Below are positions 27,964-35,338 of a stretch of DNA of 64,000 bases, in pieces (the stretch's first letter is position 1; every line of letters starts with the position of its first letter). Both the position numbers and the translations under genes were made by a program. The notes under the pieces are model-generated. The model had not been told where the DNA came from, did no database searches, and was given only the letters and a program-made list of their open reading frames with translations. Where the stretch lies: NCBI GenBank assembly GCA_018821435.1, contig JAHJME010000015.1:124001-188000 (forward strand), read 5' to 3'. The DNA comes from Alphaproteobacteria bacterium (GTDB lineage: Bacteria > Pseudomonadota > Alphaproteobacteria > Caulobacterales > Caulobacteraceae).

Positions 27964-28004
27964 TTGACTTCGCGATCGAACTCATGACAGTGCGGCTGTC
28001 ATGA
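27964..28004 (+). promoter_or_regulatory. palindromic operator over the start of the TetR-glycosyltransferase gene
   Basis: Perfect inverted repeat TCATGACAG (27982-27990), 5 bases, CTGTCATGA (27996-28004). It includes the ATG at 28001. TTGACT at 27964-27969 is a good -35 match and would place the start of transcription at or next to the ATG; no Shine-Dalgarno precedes it. A repressor bound here would block initiation, and the message may be leaderless. Confidence 0.6.
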
Positions 28005-29410
28005 AAACCCCCCTGCCGAACCTTCGGGACCGCCAGCGTGAGGAAACCCGCGAGCAGATCCTGCGCGCCGTGGGCGACCAGCTCGAAAAGCGCTCGCTGG
28101 AAGACCTGAGCTTCGCCGAGATCGCCCGCGACGCCGGCGTGGGCGAACGCACCGTCTACCGCCACTTCCCCACCAAGGAGGCCCTGCTGGGCGCCTTCTG
28201 GGCCTGGCTGCAGACCGAGGCGTTCCGCCAGCAGCCCGACCGCCCCAAGGCCCAGCGCACCGATCGCCGCATCCGCGAGGGCATCACCGCGCCCCGCGAC
28301 GCCATGCGCCCCATGCGCATCCTGGTCGCCACCGACGCCTGGGAGCCGCAGGTCAACGGCGTGGTCCGCACCCTGACCCGCGTGGTCCAGGAGCTGCAGG
28401 CCATGGGCCATGTAGTCGAGGTGATCCACCCCGGCCAGTTCAAGACCTTCCCCCTGCCCACCTACGCCGAGATCAAGGTGGCGATCGGCGTCTACGAGCC
28501 GGTGCAGGAGCTGTTCAAGGACTTCGAACCCGAGGCAATCCACATCGCCACCGAGGGCCCGATCGGCCTGGCCGCGCGGCGCATCTGCGTGGAATGGAAG
28601 CTGCCGTTCACCACCAGCTATCACACCCGCTTCCCCGAATACGTCTCGGCGCGCCTGCCTTTGCCGCTGGCCGCCGGCTACGCCTACATGAAGTGGTTCC
28701 ACAAGCCGTCTGGCCGGCTGATGGTCGCGACCCCCACCATGCGCGAAGAGCTGTCGCGCCACGGGTTCCGCAACATCTCGGCCTGGTCGCGCGGCGTCGA
28801 CACCGAGAATTTCCATCCCCGGCGCGAGGGCGAGCCCGACCTGTTCGCCGACCTGCCAAAGCCGATCTTCCTCTATGTCGGCCGCGTGGCCGTGGAGAAG
28901 AACATCGAAGCGTTCTGCGCGCTCGACCTTCCCGGGACCAAGGTGGTGGTCGGGCCGGGACCGCAGCTGGACGAGCTGAAGGAAAAGTACCCCAACGTCG
29001 TCTTCAAGGGGCCAAAGTCCGGCGACGAACTGGCCGCGCACTACGCCTGCGCCGACGTCTTCGTCTTCCCCTCGCTCACCGACACCTTCGGCCTGGTGAT
29101 CCTGGAGGCCATGGGCGCCGGCACGCCGGTGGCCGCCTATCCCGCGCCGGGCCCCATCGACATCATCCCGGGCTCGGGCGCCGGCGTCCTGGCGCTGACC
29201 GCCACCGAGGGCCTGCGCGAAGCCTGCTTGCAGTGCCTGGACCTGGACCGCAAGAAGGTCCGCGCCTTCGCCGAGACGTTCTCGTGGCGGGCCTGCGCCG
29301 AGGATTTCGTGAAGAACCTCCAGCCCTATCCCGAGCCGGAGAAGACCCGCTTCTGGCGGCGCCTGCGCCGGCTGGCGCGGGTGCGGCGGCGGCGGCCCGA
29401 GGCGGCCTGA
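28001..29410 (+). CDS. TetR DNA-binding domain fused to a GT4 glycosyltransferase
   Basis: One 469-residue frame. Residues 1-75 are a TetR HTH (EETREQILRAVGDQLEKRSL, then AEIARDAGVGERTVYRHFPT). The TetR ligand domain is missing; after about residue 84 a short basic linker leads into a full family-4 glycosyltransferase from residue 105 (MRILVATDAWEPQVNGVVRT). The GT half has the TDTFGLVILEAMG donor-site motif and resembles glycolipid (SqdX/MgtA-like) glycosyltransferases. Internal ATGs at 28304 and 28313 have no Shine-Dalgarno; the nearest GAGGG ends 22 bases before 28304. So the GT is probably made as a fusion or by leaderless or weak internal starts. It could be a gene remodelled by deletion. 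Confidence 0.85.
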   Translation: MKTPLPNLRDRQREETREQILRAVGDQLEKRSLEDLSFAEIARDAGVGERTVYRHFPTKEALLGAFWAWLQTEAFRQQPDRPKAQRTDRRIREGITAPRDAMRPMRILVATDAWEPQVNGVVRTLTRVVQELQAMGHVVEVIHPGQFKTFPLPTYAEIKVAIGVYEPVQELFKDFEPEAIHIATEGPIGLAARRICVEWKLPFTTSYHTRFPEYVSARLPLPLAAGYAYMKWFHKPSGRLMVATPTMREELSRHGFRNISAWSRGVDTENFHPRREGEPDLFADLPKPIFLYVGRVAVEKNIEAFCALDLPGTKVVVGPGPQLDELKEKYPNVVFKGPKSGDELAAHYACADVFVFPSLTDTFGLVILEAMGAGTPVAAYPAPGPIDIIPGSGAGVLALTATEGLREACLQCLDLDRKKVRAFAETFSWRACAEDFVKNLQPYPEPEKTRFWRRLRRLARVRRRRPEAA

Positions 29411-29427
29411 CCCCGCCGGGGCCGGAC

Positions 29428-29449
29428 GCATGACACTTTTATGACAATG
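29428..29449 (-). promoter_or_regulatory. Pho-box-like direct repeat
   Basis: Read on the minus strand: TGTCATAAAAGTGTCAT, two TGTCA units 11 bases apart with A-rich filler, as in PhoB boxes. On the plus strand these are ATGACA at 29430 and 29441. It lies between the glycosyltransferase fusion and the Nudix gene. Orientation favours the minus strand, where no start is near, so its target is unclear. Confidence 0.45.
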
Positions 29450-29503
29450 CGTGTTGGCGCGAACCGCAAGCACGCGTAAATCCCCCGGCTCTAAAGGTTG
29501 GCG

Positions 29504-29989
29504 ATGGCCAGCCTGGTGGGGAGCTTCGAAACACGCCCGATGGGGAAGAAGAGCGACAGACTGCGCCCGGAGCCCGACCGGGAGCCGCGCACCCAGTACG
29601 CCGCCCTGCCCTGGCGTAAGCGCGCCGACGGCGTTGTCGAGATGCTGCTGATCACGTCGCGCGAGACCCGGCGCTGGGTGATCCCCAAGGGCTGGCCGAT
29701 GAAGGACAAGACGCCTGAGGACGCGGCCGCGACCGAGGCCTACGAAGAGGCCGGCGTGGTCGGCAAGCCGGGCCACAAGTCGCTGGGCGTCTACCATTAC
29801 GACAAGCGCCTGCGTTCGGGCCGCCTGCAGCACGTGCGGGTGATGGTCTATCCGCTGGAGGTCCGCGAGGCGCGCGACATCTGGCCCGAAATGACCGAGC
29901 GCGACCGCCTGTGGTCGTCCCCCGCCGAAGCCGCCAGCCTGGTCGACGAGCCGGAGCTCAGGACCCTGCTGGCGAAGTTCAAGTCCTGA
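29504..29989 (+). CDS. Nudix hydrolase, DIPP-like
   Basis: A 161-residue Nudix-fold protein. The box reads GWPMKDKTPEDAAATEAYEE then AGVVG: the EExG acids are kept, but the first Glu is Lys and the RE pair is TE. This PKGWPM subgroup is common in alphaproteobacteria and is related to diphosphoinositol polyphosphate phosphohydrolases; it may also split dinucleoside polyphosphates. I use ATG 29504, but a start at 29539 (MGKKSDRL) is possible. It ends 4 bases from the convergent phnE stop. A Pho-box-like repeat lies 55 bases upstream. Confidence 0.85.
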   Translation: MASLVGSFETRPMGKKSDRLRPEPDREPRTQYAALPWRKRADGVVEMLLITSRETRRWVIPKGWPMKDKTPEDAAATEAYEEAGVVGKPGHKSLGVYHYDKRLRSGRLQHVRVMVYPLEVREARDIWPEMTERDRLWSSPAEAASLVDEPELRTLLAKFKS

Positions 29990-29993
29990 CCCT

Positions 29994-30797
29994 CTAGAGC
30001 AGGCGGCTGCGGATCGCCTGGCTGAGCATGTCGATCAGGCTGACGGCGGCGATGATGATCACCACGATGGCGGCGGTGCGCGAGTAGGCGAAGCCGTTCA
30101 GGCTGTCGAACAGCAGCTGGCCAATGCCGCCGGCGCCGATCAGGCCCAGCACCGTGGCGCTGCGGCTGTTCGATTCGAAGCGGTAGAGCGCATAGGAGGT
30201 CCACAGCGGGGCCACCTGGGGGATCACCCCCCAGACGATCTCGTGCAGCTTGTGGGCGCCCGTGGCGCGCACGCCCTCGACCGGCCCGCGGTCGATGGAT
30301 TCCACCGCCTCCGAGAACAGCTTGGCCAGCACGCCCGAGGTGTTGATCGCCAGCGCCATGACGCCCGCGAACGGCCCCGGCCCCACGGCGACGATGAAGA
30401 TGGTGCCGATCACCAGGTCCGGCGCGGAGCGGACGATGTCCAGGAACCGGCGAACCGGGATCTGGATGAAGCTGGGCGACATGTTGCGCGAGGCCAGCAG
30501 GCCCAGCGGCACGGCCGCCAGGATCGCCAGGCCGGTGCCCCACAGCGCGATCTGGATCGTCAGCCACATCTGGCCGACGTAGAGCTTCCAGTCGGTGAAG
30601 TCGGGCTTCAGGAACTCGGAGCCGAACTGCTGCATGTTCTCCGACTTGGAGAACAGCAGCGGCAGCTTGTTGATCTCGGCCGGGCCGAACGCGACCATCA
30701 GCAGCACGATCAGGCCGCCCCAGAGCGCCAGGTCGGGCAGACGCTGGAGCAGCGTGCGGGACGGCGGCGGCGGAATCGCCCCGGACTGGACGGTCAT
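29994..30797 (-). CDS. phnE: phosphonate/phosphate ABC transporter permease PhnE
   Basis: A 267-residue inner-membrane permease, with an N-terminal helix (about 24-41) and a five-helix BPD core. Seen: LTIQIALWGTGLAILAAVPLG, SAPDLVIGTIFIVAVGPGPF and the EAA loop EGVRATGAHKLHEIVWGVIP, then VLGLIGAGGIGQLLFDSLNG. Its ATG overlaps the phnD stop (ATGA), so phnCDE is one tightly coupled operon. The imported anion could be phosphonate, phosphite or phosphate. Confidence 0.92.
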   Translation of the reverse strand: MTVQSGAIPPPPSRTLLQRLPDLALWGGLIVLLMVAFGPAEINKLPLLFSKSENMQQFGSEFLKPDFTDWKLYVGQMWLTIQIALWGTGLAILAAVPLGLLASRNMSPSFIQIPVRRFLDIVRSAPDLVIGTIFIVAVGPGPFAGVMALAINTSGVLAKLFSEAVESIDRGPVEGVRATGAHKLHEIVWGVIPQVAPLWTSYALYRFESNSRSATVLGLIGAGGIGQLLFDSLNGFAYSRTAAIVVIIIAAVSLIDMLSQAIRSRLL

Positions 30798-31810
30798 TGG
30801 GCGGGCGCCGGCTCGATGGCGCGCGCCTGGGCGGCCTGGGCCTGGATCTTGGCGAAATCGGCCTGGGCGGCGGCGATCTTGGCCTTGTCGCCCCCGCGAC
30901 GGGCGGCGGCCAGGTCCTCGGCGGCTTCCATCTCGCGCACCGGATCCAGGTACGAGTTGTCGGCCGGCTTGAAGCCGCCGTACGCCAGACCCTTCAGGAC
31001 CTCACGCTGCTTGGCGGCCTTCTCGTCGGTGCCGGTGCCGTAGGTGAGGAAGAACTGGCGGATCTTTTCCTTCAGCGCCGGGTCGAGATCCTTGCGCACC
31101 ACGATCGAGCTTTCCGGCAGCGGCGGCGAGGTCCAGATGACCTCGATCTTGTCGGCCATGTCCGGGCTCTGGCGCTTGAAGAAGACGATGCCGACCGTGT
31201 TGTTGGTGGCCACGTCCAGCACGCCGTTGGCGACCGAGAAGGCGTTGGCTTGGTGGCTGGCCGAGCGGACCGACTTGAAGCACTTGCTGGGCTCGATGCC
31301 CTTCGGCGTGAACAGGTAGGCCATCGGCGCCAGGGTCCCAGACGTCGACTGGGTGTCGCCCAGGCCGAAGTTCAGGGTCTTGTCGCACTTGAGCAGCTTG
31401 TCGAGCGTGATGCCGCTGCCCTTCTTGACGATGATCACCGACTTGTAGGTGGCGTCGCCCCCGGCATCGACCACGCGGCCCAGCACCTCGGCGTCGGCGC
31501 GGTTGACCGCCTGCAGGGCGGGCGAGGCCGAGAACCAGCCCATCTGCACCTGCTTGAAGCGCATCGCCTCGACCAGCGAGGTGTAGTTGGTGGCGAAATA
31601 GGGCTTCACCCGCACGCCGATCTGCTCGGACATGTCGGTCAGCAGCGGCGCCCACAGGGGCTCCATCGAGGTCTGGTTCTCGGCCGACAGGATCGAGAAC
31701 GTCAGCTCCGTGGGCGCGGCGCCCGCGTCGGCCTTCTCGGCGGGCTTGCCGCAGGCGCTGAGCGCGAGGGCGGCGGCGCTGAGCGCCAGCAAGAGGTCGC
31801 GGCGGATCAT
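30794..31810 (-). CDS. phnD: phosphonate ABC transporter substrate-binding lipoprotein PhnD
   Basis: A 338-residue periplasmic binding protein made as a lipoprotein: signal IRRDLLLALSAAALALSAC with lipobox LSAC. The type II binding fold shows MRFKQVQMGWFSASPALQAV, a Lys/Gly-rich hinge, and FGLGDTQSTSGTLAPMAYLF, the phosphonate-contact loop of the PhnD family. A long charged helical extension follows at the C-terminus. Its ATG overlaps the phnC stop and its stop overlaps the phnE start, both as ATGA. Confidence 0.92.
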   Translation of the reverse strand: MIRRDLLLALSAAALALSACGKPAEKADAGAAPTELTFSILSAENQTSMEPLWAPLLTDMSEQIGVRVKPYFATNYTSLVEAMRFKQVQMGWFSASPALQAVNRADAEVLGRVVDAGGDATYKSVIIVKKGSGITLDKLLKCDKTLNFGLGDTQSTSGTLAPMAYLFTPKGIEPSKCFKSVRSASHQANAFSVANGVLDVATNNTVGIVFFKRQSPDMADKIEVIWTSPPLPESSIVVRKDLDPALKEKIRQFFLTYGTGTDEKAAKQREVLKGLAYGGFKPADNSYLDPVREMEAAEDLAAARRGGDKAKIAAAQADFAKIQAQAAQARAIEPAPAQ

Positions 31811-32601
31811 GTCGGCGCTCCTTCCCAGAACACGTCTTCGAATTCGGGGCCGTAGATGTCGATGAGTTGTTCGCGCTTCAGGCCGTCGGAGGGACCGTCA
31901 TAGACGACCTTGCCGGCCTTCAGCGCCACCACGCGGTCGCAATAGCGCAGGGCGTAGTCCACCTGGTGGAGGGTGACGAGGACCGTGAGGCCATCCGTCT
32001 TGTTCAGCTCGCGCAGGATTTCCATCACGCGCCGCGCCGACACGGGGTCCAGCGAGGCGACCGGTTCGTCGGCGAGGATGATCTTGGCCTTCTGGACCAG
32101 CGCGCGGGCGATGGCGCCCCGCTGCTGCTGGCCGCCGGACAGGGTGTTCGCCCTCTGGGTCGCGTAGTCCGAGACGCCGAACCGGTGCAGCGCCGCCATG
32201 ACCGCCAGCTTGGTCTCGGCCGGCCACAGGCCCAGCGCCGCCTGCCAGAAGCTGATCCGGCCCAGCGAGCCCAGCGCCACATTGGTGAACAGGCTGAGGC
32301 GGCCGACCAGGTTGAACTGCTGGAAGATCATCCCGATCCGGGTGCGCGTCTTGCGCACATTGGAATCGATCTTGCCGTCCTTCTGGACCGGGCCGTCGAA
32401 GGCCACGATCTCGCCGGGACCGGCGTCGATGGTCTGCAGCGCGCTGATCGAGCGCAGAAGGGTGGATTTCCCCGAACCGGACGGCCCGATCAGGGCGATC
32501 ATCTCGCCCTTCGTGACGTTCAGCGAAACGCCGTCGAGGGCGCGTCGCTGGCCGAAGGTCTTGGAGACGTTCCGTATCGACAGAACGGCGGCGTCAGGCA
32601 T
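31807..32601 (-). CDS. phnC: phosphonate/phosphate ABC transporter ATPase PhnC
   Basis: A roughly 264-residue ABC ATPase: Walker A GPSGSGKST, Q-loop MIFQQFNLVGR, signature LSGGQQQRGAIARAL, Walker B IILADEPVASLDP, and H-loop VTLHQVDYAL. I start at ATG 32601 (MPDAAVLSIRNVSK), which gives the family N-terminus. ATG 32640 adds 13 residues and has AGGGG upstream, so it is a real alternative. First gene of phnCDE. I found no Pho box in the 165-base gap between phnC and the divergent decarboxylase gene. Confidence 0.9.
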   Translation of the reverse strand: MPDAAVLSIRNVSKTFGQRRALDGVSLNVTKGEMIALIGPSGSGKSTLLRSISALQTIDAGPGEIVAFDGPVQKDGKIDSNVRKTRTRIGMIFQQFNLVGRLSLFTNVALGSLGRISFWQAALGLWPAETKLAVMAALHRFGVSDYATQRANTLSGGQQQRGAIARALVQKAKIILADEPVASLDPVSARRVMEILRELNKTDGLTVLVTLHQVDYALRYCDRVVALKAGKVVYDGPSDGLKREQLIDIYGPEFEDVFWEGAPT

Positions 32602-32805
32602 GAGGGTTGTCGGAGCTTTCCCGTAGTAGGCAGGCTTCATGGCACGGCCGGCCCCTGCGGGTCTAGCGCGCGGACCCGTCGCACACACCAACACTTTACA
32701 TCCAGGATCATTGCCCCTATTTCGCACGGCTCCGGCGGACCCGATGTCCTGAAAAGCGCTGCTAACGCCGGACTTGGTTCAACTATCTGTTGGGGGTTAC
32801 GTGAA

Positions 32806-34077
32806 TTGCGCACGTATCATAAGCCCCTGGACCTGGTCCGCGAGCGGTCACCCGAACGTCCTGTCGCCTTTGCGCGGCCGGATGCGGTGGCGGTAGCGGC
32901 GCGCTGGTTCCAGGACAAGTTTGAAGGCGATGTTTTCTACGCTGTGAAGGCGAACCCTTCGCCGTGGGTTATCGAAGCCCTCGTCAAGAGCGGTGTGAAC
33001 TCGTTCGATGTGGCGTCGGTCCCCGAGATCGACCTCGTGGCCACGCACGCTCCCGGCGCGCGCATGGCGTTCATGCATCCCGTGAAGAGCCGCAAGGCCA
33101 TCGCCGAGGCGTACAACCGCTACGGCGTGAAGACCTTCGCGCTCGACACACATGAAGAGCTGCAGAAGATCCTCGAGGCGACCGGTGGCGCGACGGATCT
33201 GACCCTGATCGTCCGACTGGCGGTCTCGGCGGAGGGCGCGTCCTACTCGCTGTCCGGAAAGTTCGGCGTCGAGTTGCATGAGGCCCCGGCCCTGCTGCTG
33301 GCCACGCGCCGCGCCACCCAGGGCAAGATGGGTGTCTCGTTCCACGTCGGCAGCCAGTGCATGCGCCCGACCGCCTACCAGGCCGCCATGGCGCAGGCGA
33401 ACCGCGCCATCGTGCGCGCCGGCGTCATGGTCGACATCGTGGACGTGGGCGGCGGTTTCCCGTCGATCTACCCCGGCATGGCGCCACCCGACATGACGGA
33501 GTACGTCGACAGCGTCCATCGCGGCTTCGCCGAGATGAGCGTCCACGAGGACACCGAGCTGTGGTGCGAACCCGGCCGGGCCCTGGTGGCGGAAGCCTCC
33601 TCGATCCTGACCAAGGTGGAGCTCAAGAAGGGCGACGCGCTGTACCTCAACGACGGCAGCTACGGCTCGCTGTTCGACGCGGCGCACGTGAAGTGGCCCT
33701 TCCCGGTGAAGCTGTACCGCGGCGAAGGCGACACCGCCCACGAGGTCGAAGCGCCCCTGAAGCCCTTCCGCTTCTATGGCCCCACCTGCGACAGCCTCGA
33801 CCACATGCCGGGCCCGTTCTGGCTGCCGGAGGACATCCGCGAGGGTGACTACGTCGAGATCGGGATGCTGGGCGCCTATGGCGTGGCGATGAACACCCGC
33901 TTCAACGGCTTCGGCGACGCCGAGACCGTGGTGGTGGGCGACGCGCCCATGGCCTCGATGTTCGGTCTGGCCGGCCGCTCCATCCGCCTGCCGCGCGAGC
34001 AGCAGGACGAAGAGCGTAAGGTCGTCCGTTTCTCGCGTCCCAAGGGCCGGGCCGGCAAGAGTCGCCGTAAGCGGTAA
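32806..34077 (+). CDS. PLP-dependent ornithine/lysine/arginine-type decarboxylase (fold III)
   Basis: A 423-residue alanine-racemase-fold decarboxylase. The PLP lysine is Lys48 (FYAVKANPSPWV), with HVGSQCMRP, DVGGGFPSIYPG, EPGRALVAEASS and GPTCDSLD, where Cys328 is the catalytic cysteine. It would decarboxylate a basic amino acid to a diamine, most likely ornithine to putrescine. The only start that fits is TTG 32806 (MRTYHKPLD), with GGGGG 9 bases upstream. The C-terminal tail is very basic. It is followed by a hairpin and then the deoxyhypusine-synthase-family gene, so the pair probably serves polyamine synthesis. Confidence 0.88.
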   Translation: MRTYHKPLDLVRERSPERPVAFARPDAVAVAARWFQDKFEGDVFYAVKANPSPWVIEALVKSGVNSFDVASVPEIDLVATHAPGARMAFMHPVKSRKAIAEAYNRYGVKTFALDTHEELQKILEATGGATDLTLIVRLAVSAEGASYSLSGKFGVELHEAPALLLATRRATQGKMGVSFHVGSQCMRPTAYQAAMAQANRAIVRAGVMVDIVDVGGGFPSIYPGMAPPDMTEYVDSVHRGFAEMSVHEDTELWCEPGRALVAEASSILTKVELKKGDALYLNDGSYGSLFDAAHVKWPFPVKLYRGEGDTAHEVEAPLKPFRFYGPTCDSLDHMPGPFWLPEDIREGDYVEIGMLGAYGVAMNTRFNGFGDAETVVVGDAPMASMFGLAGRSIRLPREQQDEERKVVRFSRPKGRAGKSRRKR

Positions 34078-34102
34078 CAACTGACGCTTTTGATTTGTTA
34101 TG

Positions 34103-34138
34103 AGGCGCGGCCGGTCGCTCCGTCCCGGTCGCGCCTTT
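34103..34138 (+). terminator. hairpin between decarboxylase and deoxyhypusine-synthase-family genes
   Basis: 12-bp arms AGGCGCGGCCGG and CCGGTCGCGCCT (one G-U), 10-base loop, then TTCC. A weak T-run suggests partial termination or attenuation between the two genes. Confidence 0.6.
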
Positions 34139-34179
34139 CCTATGGACGGGCGATCACCCTCTGAAGGGAACTTCCGAAG

Positions 34180-35238
34180 ATGAACGCTGACGTTCAGAAG
34201 ACCAACCGCAAGGCCGAACTGCTGGCCAACACCGTCGAGCACGTGGCGATCGACCAGTACGACGCCCGCCCGATCATCGACGCCATGCGCAAGATGAGCT
34301 TCACCAGCCGCGACACCGCGCGCGCCGCCGACATCTGGTCGATGTCGCTGGCCGACCCCGATTGCTCGACCTGGCTGACCCTGGCCGGCTCGACCTCGGC
34401 GGCGGGCTGCATGCACATCTATCGCGACATGGTCAGCCACGGGATGATCGATGTGATCGTCGCCACCGGCGCCTCGATCGTCGACATGGATTTCTTCGAG
34501 GCCTTGGGCTTCAAGCACTACCAGGCCGATTCCACCGTCGACGACCGCGAGCTGCGCGAGATGTACATCGACCGGATCTACGACACCTACATCGACGAGG
34601 AAGAGCTCCAGAACTGCGACGGCACGATCTACGAGATCTGCGAGCAGCTTGAGCCCCGCCCCTATTCGAGCCGCGAGTTCATCTACGAGATGGGCAAGTG
34701 GCTGGCCGCCGGCAACGCCAAGAAGCCCGACAGCCTGATCGAGGTCGCCTATCGCGAGGGCGTGCCGATCTTCTGCCCCGCGTTCGTGGACAGCTCCGCC
34801 GGCTTCGGCCTGGTCAAGCACCAGGTCGAGCGGATGAAGGCCGGCAAGCCCTACCTCACCATCGACGCCGTGGCCGACTTCCGCGAGCTGACCGACATCA
34901 AGATCGCGGCCGGCGCCACGGGCCTGTTCATGGTCGGCGGCGGCGTGCCGAAGAACTTCGCCCAGGACACCGTCGTCTGCGCCGAGATCCTCGGCCACGA
35001 GGACGTGCAGATGCACAAGTACGCGGTCCAGATCACCGTGGCCGACGTGCGCGACGGCGCCTGCTCGTCCTCGACGCTCAAGGAAGCCTGCTCGTGGGGC
35101 AAGGTCGATGTGACCTGGGAACAGATGGTGTTCGCGGAAGCCACCACCGTGGTCCCCCTGATCGCCTCGGACGCCTGGCATCGCGGGTCGCACAAGAACC
35201 GCACCAAGCGCCGCTGGGCCGACCTGTTCAAGAAATAG
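34180..35238 (+). CDS. deoxyhypusine synthase family protein (bacterial polyamine enzyme)
   Basis: A 352-residue protein of the deoxyhypusine synthase family. The NAD site shows STSAAGCMHIYRDMV, ATGASIVDMDFFEALG and VGGGVPKNFAQD, and the catalytic lysine is Lys308 in EACSWGKVDV. Eukaryotic and archaeal enzymes modify eIF5A; bacteria lack that substrate. Bacterial members instead join diamine units, making homospermidine or a guanidinylated analogue. The decarboxylase just upstream supplies the likely diamine. Neither the exact product nor the donor can be read from the sequence. Strong GAAGGGA precedes ATG 34180. Confidence 0.88.
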   Translation: MNADVQKTNRKAELLANTVEHVAIDQYDARPIIDAMRKMSFTSRDTARAADIWSMSLADPDCSTWLTLAGSTSAAGCMHIYRDMVSHGMIDVIVATGASIVDMDFFEALGFKHYQADSTVDDRELREMYIDRIYDTYIDEEELQNCDGTIYEICEQLEPRPYSSREFIYEMGKWLAAGNAKKPDSLIEVAYREGVPIFCPAFVDSSAGFGLVKHQVERMKAGKPYLTIDAVADFRELTDIKIAAGATGLFMVGGGVPKNFAQDTVVCAEILGHEDVQMHKYAVQITVADVRDGACSSSTLKEACSWGKVDVTWEQMVFAEATTVVPLIASDAWHRGSHKNRTKRRWADLFKK

Positions 35239-35244
35239 GACACG

Positions 35245-35279
35245 AAGGGCCGGGGAGCGATCTCCGGCCCTTTCTCTTT
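35245..35279 (+). terminator. intrinsic terminator after the deoxyhypusine-synthase-family gene
   Basis: Plus-strand stem AAGGGCCGG/CCGGCCCTT extended by GGA/TCT pairing around GCGA, followed by TTTCTCTTT. It lies 6 bases past the stop codon. Confidence 0.85.
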
Positions 35280-35338
35280 GACCGTTGAATCCCCCGCGTG
35301 GCTTTGCGACACCCGATCAAACGGATTGGGAGCGTGGC

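Noticed and set aside
28250..28320. Reading the TetR and glycosyltransferase as two separate genes
   Set aside because: There is no stop codon between them and no ribosome site before the internal ATGs; kept as a fusion, with the two-gene alternative noted.
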